This document shows positions 29,211 through 38,599 of a stretch of DNA of 64,000 bases, in pieces (the first letter of the stretch is position 1; every line of letters starts with the position of its first letter). The stretch covers positions 434,001 through 498,000 of the forward strand of contig NZ_CP067101.1 of assembly GCF_016616425.1 (NCBI RefSeq), given 5' to 3'. Below the pieces are notes generated by a model. It searched no databases, was not told the DNA's origin, and saw only the letters and a program-made list of their open reading frames with translations. Origin of the DNA: Bradyrhizobium diazoefficiens (GTDB lineage Bacteria; Pseudomonadota; Alphaproteobacteria; Rhizobiales; Xanthobacteraceae). Made by a program: the position numbers and the translations under genes.

Positions 29211-30106
29211 GGCTTCTTGCTCGCCATCGGCTTCGGCGGGTTCAGCGCACGTGCGAGCTCGCGGCTCGCGGCTTTGACCCCGGCCTCGCTCTCGATCATC
29301 CAATGGCCTTCGCTGCCGACGGCTTGCAAGGCGCGGAAGTCGGCCTTGCCGCCGCTGCCGCGAAACGCGTCGACCAACGCTTTCGAAAATGCCGGCGCGA
29401 AGTAGCTGTCGTTGTCCGCAACGAGCCATGAGACGGGAATGCGCGCCCCCTTCCCGAACTCGGCGGCGGCTGCAAGAAGCGTATGCTTGGCGCAGATCCG
29501 GTTCGGCTCATCATTGGCGTGGCCACCGCGCCCCGGTGCAAACACTGTGATCGCGGAGATCGCCTTCGGATCGGCAGTCGCGAGCGCCAGCGCGCCCCAG
29601 CCGCCGGCGGAATGGCCGAGCACGACGGCAGGAGCCTTGCGGATGAAATCCTGCTTCCGCAAATAGTCCAGCGCGAGCCAGATTTCCTCGGCCGTTGCAC
29701 GGCCCGAACGCACATAGTCGGCCTCGTCACATCCACCCTGGTCCTCGATATACCGGCCGCCGGTCGCACCATGGCCGAGCCGCTCCGGCACCAGCACGGC
29801 AAAACCGCGCGCGACGAGATAGGCGGCGAGCGCACGGTATTCCGGCTGCGGCATTTGCGCCCGACGCAAGCCATTCTGCGTCGAGGCGTGTGCAACCACT
29901 GCAAGCCTGAATGGACCTGCGCCGGCAGGGCGAAACAGCAGGGCATGCGCAGCAATCTCGGTATCCGGCGATGGCACCAGCCATTCCTGTCGGCGAAGCG
30001 GTTCGCCCTCCTCGCCCGATGGGCCAAACGTGACCTGAGCGCACAAAGATGGCGCAGTCAGCAAGGTCAGCAGAGGCAGGAGCGCGAGGATGTTGAGGAG
30101 CCGCAT
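29207..30106 (-). CDS. exported alpha/beta hydrolase
   Basis: 299 residues from the ATG at 30106. A signal peptide is visible, MRLLNILALLPLLTLLT... ending near SLCAQ. The nucleophile elbow is GHSAGGWGAL and the probable catalytic His lies in GSEGHWMIE. It resembles dienelactone-hydrolase/PHB-depolymerase-type lipases and esterases. It is first in the four-gene minus-strand operon; the periplasmic site of action differs from the cytoplasmic DCC at the other end. Confidence 0.86.
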   Translation of the reverse strand: MRLLNILALLPLLTLLTAPSLCAQVTFGPSGEEGEPLRRQEWLVPSPDTEIAAHALLFRPAGAGPFRLAVVAHASTQNGLRRAQMPQPEYRALAAYLVARGFAVLVPERLGHGATGGRYIEDQGGCDEADYVRSGRATAEEIWLALDYLRKQDFIRKAPAVVLGHSAGGWGALALATADPKAISAITVFAPGRGGHANDEPNRICAKHTLLAAAAEFGKGARIPVSWLVADNDSYFAPAFSKALVDAFRGSGGKADFRALQAVGSEGHWMIESEAGVKAASRELARALNPPKPMASKKP

Positions 30107-30373
30107 GAATGGCCGAGAGCGAACACGAACAGCGACAGCCACACTAGTAGGAACGAATCACTATGGGCGGACTTTCTGCGTTGCCATTGCCGTTCATTCG
30201 TTGCCGCAGAAGGAGTTTTGCACCGACGCACGGCAAGCCGGTGCCATTTAAGTTGGCGTCTTGTCTTTTTTCGGTACAACACGGTTAGTATACTGATGCA
30301 CAAAGTCCACACGTTAACCGATAATTAACGATAGGTCTTGCCGCGGACGCGGCGACTTGGTTTGATTGCGTCC

Positions 30374-30883
30374 ATGAGCACAACCCTGATCGAGGTCCGG
30401 CCGGCTAAAGCTGCAGACGCAACTGCGGTGGCGTCCACCCATGACGAAGCCTGGCGCGCCGCCTATCAGGGCATCATTCCCGGCTCCGAGCTGGAGAAGC
30501 TCATCAATCGCCGCGGTCCGCAGTGGTGGGACAGCGCGATCCGCAAAGGCAGCCGCGTCAGCGTACTCGTGTTCGGCGACAAGATCGCAGGCTACGCCAA
30601 TTACGGTCGCAACCGCGCCCGCAGCCTGCATTTTGACGGCGAGATCTACGAGCTCTATCTCCGTCCTGAGTTCCAGGGCCTCGGCTTCGGCCGGCGCCTG
30701 TTCGCCGCCGCCCGCCGCGATCTGATGCAGAGCGGGCTGAAGAGCATGGTGGTGTGGGCGCTCTCGGACAACGACCCGGCCACTGAGTTCTACCGGGCGC
30801 TGGGCGGCCGCATGGTGGCGCGCTCGTCGGAGCGGTTCGGGCCGAAGTCGCTCGACAAGGTTGCCTTCGCTTGGACCAATTGA
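30374..30883 (+). CDS. GNAT-family N-acetyltransferase
   Basis: 169 residues from the ATG at 30374. The acetyl-CoA loop is in LYLRPEFQGLGFGRRLF (Q-x-x-G-x-G), followed by the ALSDNDPATEFYRALGG motif. The acceptor is unknown. The upstream region has a T-rich stretch with TAGTATACTG near 30288 that may include its promoter. Confidence 0.88.
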   Translation: MSTTLIEVRPAKAADATAVASTHDEAWRAAYQGIIPGSELEKLINRRGPQWWDSAIRKGSRVSVLVFGDKIAGYANYGRNRARSLHFDGEIYELYLRPEFQGLGFGRRLFAAARRDLMQSGLKSMVVWALSDNDPATEFYRALGGRMVARSSERFGPKSLDKVAFAWTN

Positions 30884-30984
30884 GCTGCTGAAAGCCTAGC
30901 CGGCAGCGTTTCCCTTCCGTCGATACCGTTGCCTTCGAGCCGGTGATTTCCGGATTCATTATTTCACAAAAACGCGATGGATCA

Positions 30985-30999
30985 GCGGGCCAAGCCCGC
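30985..30999. repeat. short GCGGGC hairpin
   Basis: GCGGGC-CAA-GCCCGC followed by TATGACAGCG, a degenerate relic of the CGTCAT-type palindromes; 50 bases before the ppa leader. Confidence 0.4.
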
Positions 31000-31060
31000 G
31001 TATGACAGCGCCAAAATCGCTGCCGGGCGCGATTTCACCTCGGCAACAACGGAGCCTTGA

Positions 31061-31603
31061 ATGCGTATCGATGCGGTCTCGATCGGGAAAAATGTCCCAC
31101 ATGACGTCAACGTCGTCATCGAAGTGCCCGTGGGCGGCGAACCGATCAAATACGAGATGGACAAGGAGGCCGGCACGCTGGTGGTCGACCGCTTCCTCTA
31201 CACGCCGATGCGTTACCCCGGCAACTACGGCTTCATTCCGCACACTTTGTCGGATGACGGCGACCCCTGCGACGTCCTGATCGTCAACACCCGCGCCATC
31301 ATTCCCGGCGCCGTCATGAGCGTGCGTCCGGTCGGTGTGCTGTTCATGGAGGACGAAGCCGGCGGCGACGAGAAGATTCTGGCGGTGCCGTCGTCAAAGC
31401 TCACGCAGCGCTATGACAAGGTGAGATCGTACTCCGACCTGCCTGACATCACGCTGCAGCAGATCCAGCACTTCTTCGAGCACTACAAGGATCTCGAGAA
31501 GGGCAAATGGGTGAAGATCCTGCGCTGGGGTGGCCCGGAGGACGCGCACAAGCTGATTCTCGAAGGCATGGATCGCGAGAAGAAGAATAAGGTAACGACG
31601 TAA
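31061..31603 (+). CDS. ppa: inorganic pyrophosphatase
   Basis: 180 residues, the family I soluble enzyme that hydrolyses pyrophosphate to drive biosynthesis. The metal-binding signature [11 protein letters not shown] is at about 65-75. Further acidic residues are in [14 protein letters not shown]. The enzyme is cytoplasmic, a hexamer in related bacteria. An ATG at 31061 gives the standard length. Confidence 0.96.
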   Translation: MRIDAVSIGKNVPHDVNVVIEVPVGGEPIKYEMDKEAGTLVVDRFLYTPMRYPGNYGFIPHTLSDDGDPCDVLIVNTRAIIPGAVMSVRPVGVLFMEDEAGGDEKILAVPSSKLTQRYDKVRSYSDLPDITLQQIQHFFEHYKDLEKGKWVKILRWGGPEDAHKLILEGMDREKKNKVTT

Positions 31604-31604
31604 C

Positions 31605-31719
31605 CGTCATTCCAGGGCGCGCGAAGCGCGAACTACGGTGCGCAATTGCGCACCTGAGCATCCGGAAGTTTGTGGCCCGTAATTTTGGGTTCGGCTCCTT
31701 GAGCCATCCCGGAATGACG
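31605..31719. repeat. CGTCATTCCAGGGCG...CCCGGAATGACG palindrome
   Basis: A 115-base element with ends CGTCATTCC and GGAATGACG and internal hairpins GCGCGAAGCGCG and GTGCGCAATTGCGCAC. It lies between the convergent ppa and folD genes. Confidence 0.8.
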
Positions 31720-31723
31720 CAAC

Positions 31724-32608
31724 TTACACCGCCGGCTTCGGCAGCCCCGCGATGGCGCAGGCCGCTCGCAGCGTGTTCACCAGCAGGCACGCCACCGTCA
31801 TCTGACCGACGCCGCCCGGCACCGGCGTAATTGCGCCGGCAATCGCAAGCGCTTCCTGATAGGCGACGTCGCCGACGAGACGTGTCTTGCCGTCGTCCTT
31901 CGGAATCCGGTTGATGCCGACGTCGATCACGGTCGCACCCGGCTTCAGCCAGTCGCCGCGCACCATCTCGGGCCTTCCGACCGCGGCATAGACGAGATCG
32001 GCCTTCTTCACAAGCCCTGGCAGGTCGCGCGAGCGCGAATGCGCGATCGTGACCGTGGCGTTCTCGTTCAACAGCAATTGCACCAGCGGCCGACCGACCA
32101 GATTGGAGCGGCCGATGACGATCGCGTTCATGCCCTCCAGTGAGGCGTGCACGCTTCTGGTCAGGATGATGCAGCCGAGCGGCGTGCAGGGCGACAGTGC
32201 CGCAAAGCCGCCGGCGAGCCGGCCGGCATTGTTCGGATGCAGGCCGTCGACGTCCTTGGCGGGGTCGATGGCGTTGATGACGGCTTCGGTGTTCAATCCC
32301 TTCGGCAGCGGCAGCTGCACCAGAATGCCGTGCACGGCCGGATCGCGGTTGAGCTTTGCGACCAGCGCGAGGAGGTCCGCCTGCGAGACGTCGGCCGGCA
32401 ATTTGTACTCGAACGAGGCCATGCCTGCGCCTTGCGTCTGGGCGTGCTTGGAGCGGACATAAACCTCGCTGGCGGGGTCGCTGCCGACCAGCACGACCGC
32501 CAGCCCCGGCACCAGATTGTGCTCGCGCTTGACGCGGGCGACCTCTTCGGTGACGCGGGCCCGAAGCTCCGCGGCGATGATTTTTCCATCGATGATTTTG
32601 GCGGTCAT
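31724..32608 (-). CDS. folD: bifunctional methylenetetrahydrofolate dehydrogenase / methenyltetrahydrofolate cyclohydrolase
   Basis: 294 residues from the ATG at 32608. Active-site motifs are [10 protein letters not shown], with the catalytic Lys, [12 protein letters not shown], and PCTPLGC before the Rossmann [10 protein letters not shown]. It interconverts methylene-, methenyl- and 10-formyl-tetrahydrofolate for purine and formyl-methionine synthesis. Just downstream of the DUF167 and YggT genes on the minus strand. Confidence 0.95.
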   Translation of the reverse strand: MTAKIIDGKIIAAELRARVTEEVARVKREHNLVPGLAVVLVGSDPASEVYVRSKHAQTQGAGMASFEYKLPADVSQADLLALVAKLNRDPAVHGILVQLPLPKGLNTEAVINAIDPAKDVDGLHPNNAGRLAGGFAALSPCTPLGCIILTRSVHASLEGMNAIVIGRSNLVGRPLVQLLLNENATVTIAHSRSRDLPGLVKKADLVYAAVGRPEMVRGDWLKPGATVIDVGINRIPKDDGKTRLVGDVAYQEALAIAGAITPVPGGVGQMTVACLLVNTLRAACAIAGLPKPAV

Positions 32609-32618
32609 GTCGGTTCCC

Positions 32619-32963
32619 TCAGTCTCTCGATTTGGCCGAGGCAAGCTGGCGCAGGGCTTCGCCGAGCCGTGCCGGATCGCCGTCAACCGCGATCTGCTTC
32701 AGCCGCGAAGCGGCTCCGGATAGCAGCTTGACGCTGGCCTTGGGGACGCCAAGCGATTTCGCCAAAAGGACCAAAACGGCCTTGTTGGCCTCGCCGCCAT
32801 CGGCGATTGCGCGCACCCGCACCTTCAGCACGCTGCGGCCGTCGGCCAATTGCTCGATCCCCTCGATGTCGTCGCGGCCGCCACGCGGCGTCACCCGCAG
32901 CGCGATGCTGATTCCCGCTGCCGAGTAACGCCAGGGTTCCTTGCAAGCTTGTTTGGCAACCAA
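32619..32963 (-). CDS. DUF167 (YggU) family protein
   Basis: 114 residues starting with a TTG at 32963, supported by GGAG six bases upstream; no ATG lies near. The core is [18 protein letters not shown] and [19 protein letters not shown], the DUF167 signature. The function is unknown. It lies ten bases upstream of folD and 15 bases after yggT, in one operon. Confidence 0.85.
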   Translation of the reverse strand: MVAKQACKEPWRYSAAGISIALRVTPRGGRDDIEGIEQLADGRSVLKVRVRAIADGGEANKAVLVLLAKSLGVPKASVKLLSGAASRLKQIAVDGDPARLGEALRQLASAKSRD

Positions 32964-32978
32964 GGCGCTCCAGCCTGC

Positions 32979-33269
32979 TCAGATCACGTTCGGATAGATG
33001 TAGTACAGAATCACCCGCTCGATGAACATGATGAGCAGGATCAGGATGATCGGCGAGATGTCGAGGCCGCCGAGACTGGGCAGGAAATTGCGGATCGGTG
33101 CCAGCAACGGCTCGGTGATCCGGTACAGGAACTCCGCCACCGCCGAGACGAACTGGTTACGGGTGTTCACGACGTTGAAGGCGATCAGCCAGGATAGGAT
33201 CGCGGAGGCGATCAGCAGCCAGACGTAGAGGTCGAGCACGATGATGACGATGTCGAGAACGGCACGCAT
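32979..33269 (-). CDS. YggT-family integral membrane protein
   Basis: 96 residues; two long hydrophobic segments at about 5-28 and 70-90. The PLLAPIRNFLPSLGGLDISPI stretch is the YggT signature, which is often encoded with YggU as here. In Rhizobiales and E. coli the pair appears in stress- and osmotolerance-associated clusters; the molecular role is unknown. Confidence 0.9.
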   Translation of the reverse strand: MRAVLDIVIIVLDLYVWLLIASAILSWLIAFNVVNTRNQFVSAVAEFLYRITEPLLAPIRNFLPSLGGLDISPIILILLIMFIERVILYYIYPNVI

Positions 33270-33406
33270 GGCTTTTGAGGCCTCTGGCTTTTGAAAACTC
33301 TGGCTGCGGTCGGGATTGACGCCCCTCTTGCTAGATATCGGTTCCCCCCCGCCCAAACAAGGGAAGTCGGCGTCCCGAATGGCTAAAACCCGGATTACAC
33401 CCGTCC

Positions 33407-33435
33407 TTGACTTGACCTTGGCGGGGACTTAAATG
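33407..33435 (+). promoter_or_regulatory. promoter for tRNA-Ala
   Basis: TTGACT (33407-33412) and TAAATG (33430-33435) with a 17-base spacer. Transcription would start about 35 bases before the tRNA, which fits a tRNA promoter. Confidence 0.55.
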
Positions 33436-33477
33436 GCGCCCGGTTGTCGGCCGCATTCACCAGAGCGGCCAGCAAAC

Positions 33478-33550
<73 letters not shown>

Positions 33551-33553
<3 letters not shown>

Positions 33554-33611
33554 CGCTTCGCCCTTCGGGCTACGCGTGGCGCAGCCACGAGGCCCGAAGG
33601 GCGAAGCGTGG
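33551..33611. repeat. 19-bp inverted repeat at the tRNA-Ala 3' end
   Basis: CCACGCTTCGCCCTTCGGG at 33551-33569 and its exact complement at 33593-33611, enclosing 23 bases with a smaller dyad (CGTGGC...GCCACG). It includes the CCA of the tRNA in its left arm. Another partly related stretch (ACGAAGCCCGCAGGGCGAAGACGG) follows to about 33642. Confidence 0.85.
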
Positions 33612-33662
33612 TGTCCGACGAAGCCCGCAGGGCGAAGACGGACTGGTTGAGGAATTCTCCCC

Positions 33663-34475
33663 CTACTTCCCCGTGAACCTCGGCGGCCGCTTCTCCATGA
33701 AGCTCGCCACGCCTTCCTGGAAATCGCTGCCGCCCAGCGCCACCATCATTTCCCGGTTGGCTTCGATCGTTGCCTCGGCCAGCGTCTGGAACGGCACCTC
33801 GTAGAGCTGGCGCTTGATAACGGCCATCGCACTCGGCGAAACGAAATCGGCGAGATCGCGCGCATAGGCGCAGGTCTCCTCGCGGAGCTTTTCAGGCGAG
33901 CAGAGACGGTTCACCAAACCCATCCGCAGCGCCTCCTCGCTCGTTACGCGCCGGGCCGAGAGCAACAGATCCATTGCATTGGCATGACCGACGATGCGCG
34001 GCAGCATCCAGCTGATGCCGTGCTCGGCAATCAGACCGCGCCGCGCGAAAGCCGTCGTGAACACGGTGTTGTCGGCGGCAAAGCGCAGGTCGCAATAGAG
34101 CGCGTGGACGAGGCCGATGCCCGCCGTGGCACCATTGAGCATGGCGATGACCGGCTTCCTGATCGACGGATAGAAACCGTAGCGCGTCTGCCAGTCCGGA
34201 CGCCGGTTCATGTCGAACGGCGGCAGGTTCGACGCGCGCCTGACGTCATCGGGATCGAGTCCCTTCAAAGCATCCATGTCGGCGCCGGCGCAAAACGCGC
34301 GGCCCGCGCCGGTGAGGATGATGACGCGGACATCGTCATCGGCGCTTGACGCTTCCATCGCATGACGCACGTCGCGCTCCATGATCGGCGTCCACGCATT
34401 CATCCGATCGGGACGATTGAGCGTGATGGTCGCGATCTTGTCGCTCACCTCATAGAGAATGTGCTCATAGGCCAT
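33663..34475 (-). CDS. enoyl-CoA hydratase/isomerase family protein
   Basis: 270 residues of the crotonase superfamily. The acyl-CoA oxyanion-hole regions are GAGRAFCAGADM and NGATAGIGLVHAL. The active-site Glu/Asp assignment cannot be settled without alignment; the usual two Glu of true hydratases are not both obvious in RRGLIAEHGISWMLPRIVG, which does have one Glu. Likely fatty-acid or phenylacetate-type CoA metabolism. The substrate is unknown. Confidence 0.87.
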   Translation of the reverse strand: MAYEHILYEVSDKIATITLNRPDRMNAWTPIMERDVRHAMEASSADDDVRVIILTGAGRAFCAGADMDALKGLDPDDVRRASNLPPFDMNRRPDWQTRYGFYPSIRKPVIAMLNGATAGIGLVHALYCDLRFAADNTVFTTAFARRGLIAEHGISWMLPRIVGHANAMDLLLSARRVTSEEALRMGLVNRLCSPEKLREETCAYARDLADFVSPSAMAVIKRQLYEVPFQTLAEATIEANREMMVALGGSDFQEGVASFMEKRPPRFTGK

Positions 34476-34577
34476 GACGCTCTCCCTGTATCTGCCGGCG
34501 CACGTTCTTGCGCGCTCGTTGGGAGCGAGCCTAGCATATAAAGGGACGAGGCAAGGGCTTCGCGCGAACCGTGCGGA

Positions 34578-35378
34578 TTACTCGGCCGCTTGCGCCAGCA
34601 CCGGCCGGCGCGCCAGCCAGCCAGTGATGAAATGGTCGAGCCAGGCGCGCTCCGCGGCATCGTACACGGCACGATCCGCGAAATGATGGTGCCGCTGCCG
34701 CGCACCGGGCGCGCTGAAGCCGTCATAGCCGCGCGTGGTCCAGCGATGCATCATCGCGTAGGTTACATCAGGATGAAACTGCACGCCGAAGGCATTGCCG
34801 GTACGGAACGCCTGCACCGGAAAATCATCGCCTTCCGCGAGCAACTCGGCGCCGACCGGCAGCTCGAATCCCTCGCGATGCCAGTGATAGACCTGGGCCG
34901 GCCAGGCCGGGCAGAGCGCGTGGCCCGCGGCGGTCGGGCGGATCGGATAGTAGCCGATCTGGGTCAGCGCATCGGCATGCGGCGCGACGCGCGCACCGAG
35001 CTGCATTGCGAGCATCTGGCCACCGAGGCAGATGCCGAGGAACGGCCGCTGCTCGCGCAGCGGAATTTCGATCCAGTCGATCTCGCGCCGAATATAGTCG
35101 TCGCAATCATTGGCGCTCATCGGACCGCCGAAGACCACGGCGCCGGCATGCTGATCGAGCGTCTCGGGCAGGGGGTCGCCGAAGCGGGGACGGCGGATGT
35201 CGAGGCGGTGGCCGAGCGCGCGTAGCGCATTGCCGACGCGGCCGGGGGTCGATGATTCCTGATGCAGGATAATGAGAAACGGGAGGCCGCTCGCCGAATC
35301 AGAGGCAGCTGCCCCGGGCGCCCTTCGTGGGAAGGGCACCACCTCTGCGCCACCAAACCTGTCCGTCCGGAACGACAT
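34578..35378 (-). CDS. class I glutamine amidotransferase-like protein
   Basis: 266 residues. The nucleophile Cys is in PFLGICLGGQMLA, and the His is in FGVQFHPDVTY. The usual FHPE Glu is Asp here, which is unusual in this triad position. There is an oxyanion Gly in FGGPMSAND. Related proteins are GMP-synthase-like stand-alone amidotransferases acting on gamma-glutamyl compounds. A Crp-like site lies 60-75 bases upstream. Confidence 0.84.
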   Translation of the reverse strand: MSFRTDRFGGAEVVPFPRRAPGAAASDSASGLPFLIILHQESSTPGRVGNALRALGHRLDIRRPRFGDPLPETLDQHAGAVVFGGPMSANDCDDYIRREIDWIEIPLREQRPFLGICLGGQMLAMQLGARVAPHADALTQIGYYPIRPTAAGHALCPAWPAQVYHWHREGFELPVGAELLAEGDDFPVQAFRTGNAFGVQFHPDVTYAMMHRWTTRGYDGFSAPGARQRHHHFADRAVYDAAERAWLDHFITGWLARRPVLAQAAE

Positions 35379-35437
35379 TGTCCTTGCGAAAGCTATTGGT
35401 TCAGGCCGCCAGCATAGCTAAGCGGTGGTTAACATCG

Positions 35438-35453
35438 TGTGAGCTTGCGCACA
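35438..35453. promoter_or_regulatory. near-consensus Crp-type site upstream of the amidotransferase gene
   Basis: TGTGA-N6-GCACA at 35438-35453, one base from the perfect TGTGA-N6-TCACA dyad. The centre is about 68 bases before the minus-strand start codon, close to the spacing (62) of the perfect site upstream of the gene at 45346. Confidence 0.4.
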
Positions 35454-35509
35454 CACATGCCTGATATTGGGGGCAAACTCCGGGCCACTACGGGGGCTGT
35501 CGGACTTCT

Positions 35510-36289
35510 CTAATGCCAGCGCCTCTGCAACCGGCTCGTAGCGGCCAGGATGAAGCTGCGCGGAAAGAAGCGCAGGGCGAATGGCACAATCTTGATGCCA
35601 ACACCGGGCAGCACTGCCCGCTTGTTGACCATCAGGCCACGATAGGCCTCCCGCGCGACATCGGCAGCCGAAACATTAAGCAGGGCCGTATCATGTTGAG
35701 ATCCGACACCGGCACGCGCCTGGAATTCGGTGGACACCGGACCCGGGCAGAGCACGGTAACGCGAACGCCGAGCGGTGCGAGCTCGGCCCGCAGCGCTTC
35801 CGTGAAGGAAATCACATAGGCCTTGGACGCGTAGTAGACGGCCATGCCGGGACCGGGCAGGAAGCCCGCGACCGAGCCCACATTAAGAAGGCCGCCCTTG
35901 TTCCTGATCAGCTGATCGGCAAAGCGCAGCGACAGATCCGTCAAGGCCCGGACGTTGACATCGACGATGCCCAGCTGCTCGTCGCGGTCGCGCTCGACTG
36001 CATCGCCGAACACGCCGAAGCCCGCATTGTTGACGAGGTGATCGAGCTCGACGCCTTCGACAGCGAGCGCTGCTGCGATCCTCTCGCCGGCGTCCTTATC
36101 CTGGAGATCGCAGGCGATCACGATCGGCTTCTTGCCACCCTTGGCGGCGAGCTCGTTCGCGAGCGCCTCTAGTCGATCCGCGCGTCGCCCCGTCAACGCG
36201 AGGCGGTGTCCATTGGCGGCAAACACGCGCGCCAGCTCCGCACCAATGCCCGACGAGGCACCGGTGATCAACGTTACTCGCTCAATCAC
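35510..36289 (-). CDS. short-chain dehydrogenase/reductase
   Basis: 259 residues with a GTG start at 36289; a TTG further upstream is possible. TGASSGIGAELAR and NNAGFGVFG mark the NADP fold, SVAG and YYASK hold the catalytic Ser, Tyr and Lys. The APLGVRVTVLCPGPVSTEF segment is typical of the classical SDR group related to DltE/short-chain alcohol dehydrogenases. A hydrophobic C-terminal region (VPFALRFFPRSFIL) may contact the membrane. Substrate unknown. Confidence 0.86.
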   Translation of the reverse strand: MIERVTLITGASSGIGAELARVFAANGHRLALTGRRADRLEALANELAAKGGKKPIVIACDLQDKDAGERIAAALAVEGVELDHLVNNAGFGVFGDAVERDRDEQLGIVDVNVRALTDLSLRFADQLIRNKGGLLNVGSVAGFLPGPGMAVYYASKAYVISFTEALRAELAPLGVRVTVLCPGPVSTEFQARAGVGSQHDTALLNVSAADVAREAYRGLMVNKRAVLPGVGIKIVPFALRFFPRSFILAATSRLQRRWH

Positions 36290-36513
36290 GATCGCAGTCT
36301 CATAAAGTGAAGGTTTCGGCCCCGCAATGGCGGAACGAGAGCATACGACGTGCGTGACAGGCAAGCGTCATTGACAGCATGGCCACTTGAGCCGGGATCA
36401 GAGCGAGCAAGAAACCGCGGATTTGCGGATGAATCCGGACGCGAGGGCGGCCGGCAGGCACATTAAAGTTTCGTCATGATCCGCGCAACCGGCCGTCCGC
36501 CCGGTTTGCAGGG

Positions 36514-37002
36514 TCAGCCACCGACGGCGCTGTCCTTCAGTTGACCGCCGGCACGGACGGCAACAGCGTGCTTCAGGTCGATCCGGTCCCGCTGGGATAT
36601 CCCGAGCAGGTCGGAGGCGCGCCAGACGACATTGTCTTCGAATTCGGTGACCTGGCCGTCGGCATAGACCAGCTCCCACATCATCCGGACGATGCGCTTG
36701 CGTCCCTGTTCGTCGAGCGAGCGCATGATGACACTGGTGAAGTGATAGAGGTCCACCGCCTCGCCTTCGACCTGGGTGGCGTCAGCGATCAGACGATCCG
36801 CGCTGCCGTGGTCGAGCCCAAAATGGCTTTCGATCAGGCTGTGCAGCTTGCGCTGCTCGGCCGCCGTCGGCTGGCCGTCCAGCGAGATCACGTGGACCAG
36901 CAGGGCGGTGGCCGCCAGCCGATAATCGCTGTCATCGAACGTGCGGGTCTGGTCGTGGGGGGCGACAATGTCGGCGATGAATTGGCGCAAGCCGTCGAGC
37001 AT
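36514..37002 (-). CDS. TerB-like tellurite-resistance family protein
   Basis: 162 residues matching the cytoplasmic TerB/DnaJ-associated fold: LAATALLVHVISLDGQPTA and YADGQVTEFEDNVVWRASDLLGIS contain the repeated acidic metal-binding-like turns (DGQ, EDN). It is a stand-alone domain; no other ter gene is near. The function is unknown. Confidence 0.86.
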   Translation of the reverse strand: MLDGLRQFIADIVAPHDQTRTFDDSDYRLAATALLVHVISLDGQPTAAEQRKLHSLIESHFGLDHGSADRLIADATQVEGEAVDLYHFTSVIMRSLDEQGRKRIVRMMWELVYADGQVTEFEDNVVWRASDLLGISQRDRIDLKHAVAVRAGGQLKDSAVGG

Positions 37003-37140
37003 AAGGTCCTACCGAAAGCGATGCAGCAGCGAGGAGCGCGGCTGTTACCAGCAATATATGAGCAGGAAATTCAACCGGCGCAACGTGCGTCAGTTCCGCG
37101 CGCTGCATTACGTTTCGGCAATCTGTTCGCCGTTTGGGAC

Positions 37141-38550
37141 CTACGGAATCTCGTACACCACCATCTTGTCGGCGATGCCGCGCAGCGCCGCCTGTTTCTG
37201 GATTGGCTTGATCGCGCGCTGTTCCAGCACCTCGGCAACCGCGGGCGCATCGAGCACCGGGCCAGTGATGTGAATCTCCTGCGCAGTGGACAGGCTCTGC
37301 ACGCGGGCGGCGATGTTGACGGTCTGGCCGAAATAATCCTGGCGCTCGTTCAGCATCACCGCGAGGCAGGGACCTTCATGGATGCCGATCTTGAGAACGA
37401 GGTCGTTGGCGCCACGTTGCCTGTTCAATTCGTCCATCGCTGCACGCATGCGCAGTCCCGCAGTGATGGCGTGCTCGGGCCTGACGAAGGTCGCCATCAC
37501 GGCGTCGCCGATCGTCTTCACCACGGCCCCCTTCTCGGCGGCGATGATCTCCAGCAGCGCTCGAAAGTGCGCTCGCACGAGATCGAAGGCACTGAGATCG
37601 CCGACCCGCTCATAAAGGGCCGTCGACCCCTTCAGGTCGGTGAACAGGAACGTCAGGGACGTGATCTTCAGTCGCTGGTCGACGTTAAGGTTGTCGGCCT
37701 TGAAGACGTCGCGGAACGTCTGATTGGACAGCATCCGCTTGGCGGTCAGGATCGGCTTGCGCTTGCCGATCATCTCATGCAACGCGTCCGCGGCAATCCA
37801 AACCGAAGGCAACACGCGATTGTCCGATTGGTTCTCGAGCGTGAGACGCAACGGTCCGGGGCGCATGACGGTGGTCCCCGTCGGCGCCTCCAGCTTGTTG
37901 AACATGATCGAAAGCTGCTGACGCTCGCTCGTCGGCTCGCCCTGAACATCCAGGAAATGGGCGGAATGGGTGACCGGCTCGAAGATGATGATGAACTGGC
38001 TGGGCAGGTTCAGCGAGAGGATCGCCTTTTCGCCAGCGGGCAATTCGAGCGCTTCGAGCGTCACTTCGTTGATCAGGCGGGAAAAGGATTCCTCGTTGAT
38101 GTCGACGCCGGAGCTCCAGAACATCTGCCGTACATACTCCCAGATCGGCAGCGTGTCGGGATCATGAGCTCCAATCCGACGGACCCGCGGATTGACGGTA
38201 AAGGCCACCTCGACCATCTCGTCGACGGACGCCTCGTATCCGGCTGCACAGAGCGCGCAGTTGTAGTCGTCGTGCTTCAACGACTTCAACGTTGCGTGCG
38301 CACCCAACACCCCTCCGCACCCGGGACACAGCACGTTCCAGCTCATGTCGAACAGGCCGAGCCGCGAGGCGTGCAGGAATCCGGAAATGACCTTCTCCTG
38401 GTCGAGCCCGGTCCGATTGGCAAAATCCAGCGCATTGATACGGTTGAGATCGCGATCATGACCCTTGGCGATCAACTGCGCTATGGCCTCCACGACAACG
38501 GGATCGGCGGTCTGTTTCAGAACGGAAAGCTGGGCCTGGATGTCGCTCAT
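37141..38550 (-). CDS. adenylate cyclase with an N-terminal DUF5939-type region
   Basis: 469 residues. A zinc-ribbon-like CPGCGG...CALC pair lies at about 73-99 within a region that matches the DUF5939 layout. The catalytic domain at about 290-430 has the metal Asp in FTDLKGSTAL, VKTIGDAVMATF with the second Asp and adenine-selecting Lys, and YFGQTVNIAARV with the Asn and Arg. All residues for cAMP synthesis are present. It is 49 bases after the P450 on the same strand. Confidence 0.88.
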   Translation of the reverse strand: MSDIQAQLSVLKQTADPVVVEAIAQLIAKGHDRDLNRINALDFANRTGLDQEKVISGFLHASRLGLFDMSWNVLCPGCGGVLGAHATLKSLKHDDYNCALCAAGYEASVDEMVEVAFTVNPRVRRIGAHDPDTLPIWEYVRQMFWSSGVDINEESFSRLINEVTLEALELPAGEKAILSLNLPSQFIIIFEPVTHSAHFLDVQGEPTSERQQLSIMFNKLEAPTGTTVMRPGPLRLTLENQSDNRVLPSVWIAADALHEMIGKRKPILTAKRMLSNQTFRDVFKADNLNVDQRLKITSLTFLFTDLKGSTALYERVGDLSAFDLVRAHFRALLEIIAAEKGAVVKTIGDAVMATFVRPEHAITAGLRMRAAMDELNRQRGANDLVLKIGIHEGPCLAVMLNERQDYFGQTVNIAARVQSLSTAQEIHITGPVLDAPAVAEVLEQRAIKPIQKQAALRGIADKMVVYEIP

Positions 38551-38599
38551 GGCGAAACTCTATCTAGGGTGGATCACGCCATCGGCCAGACGAGACCTG

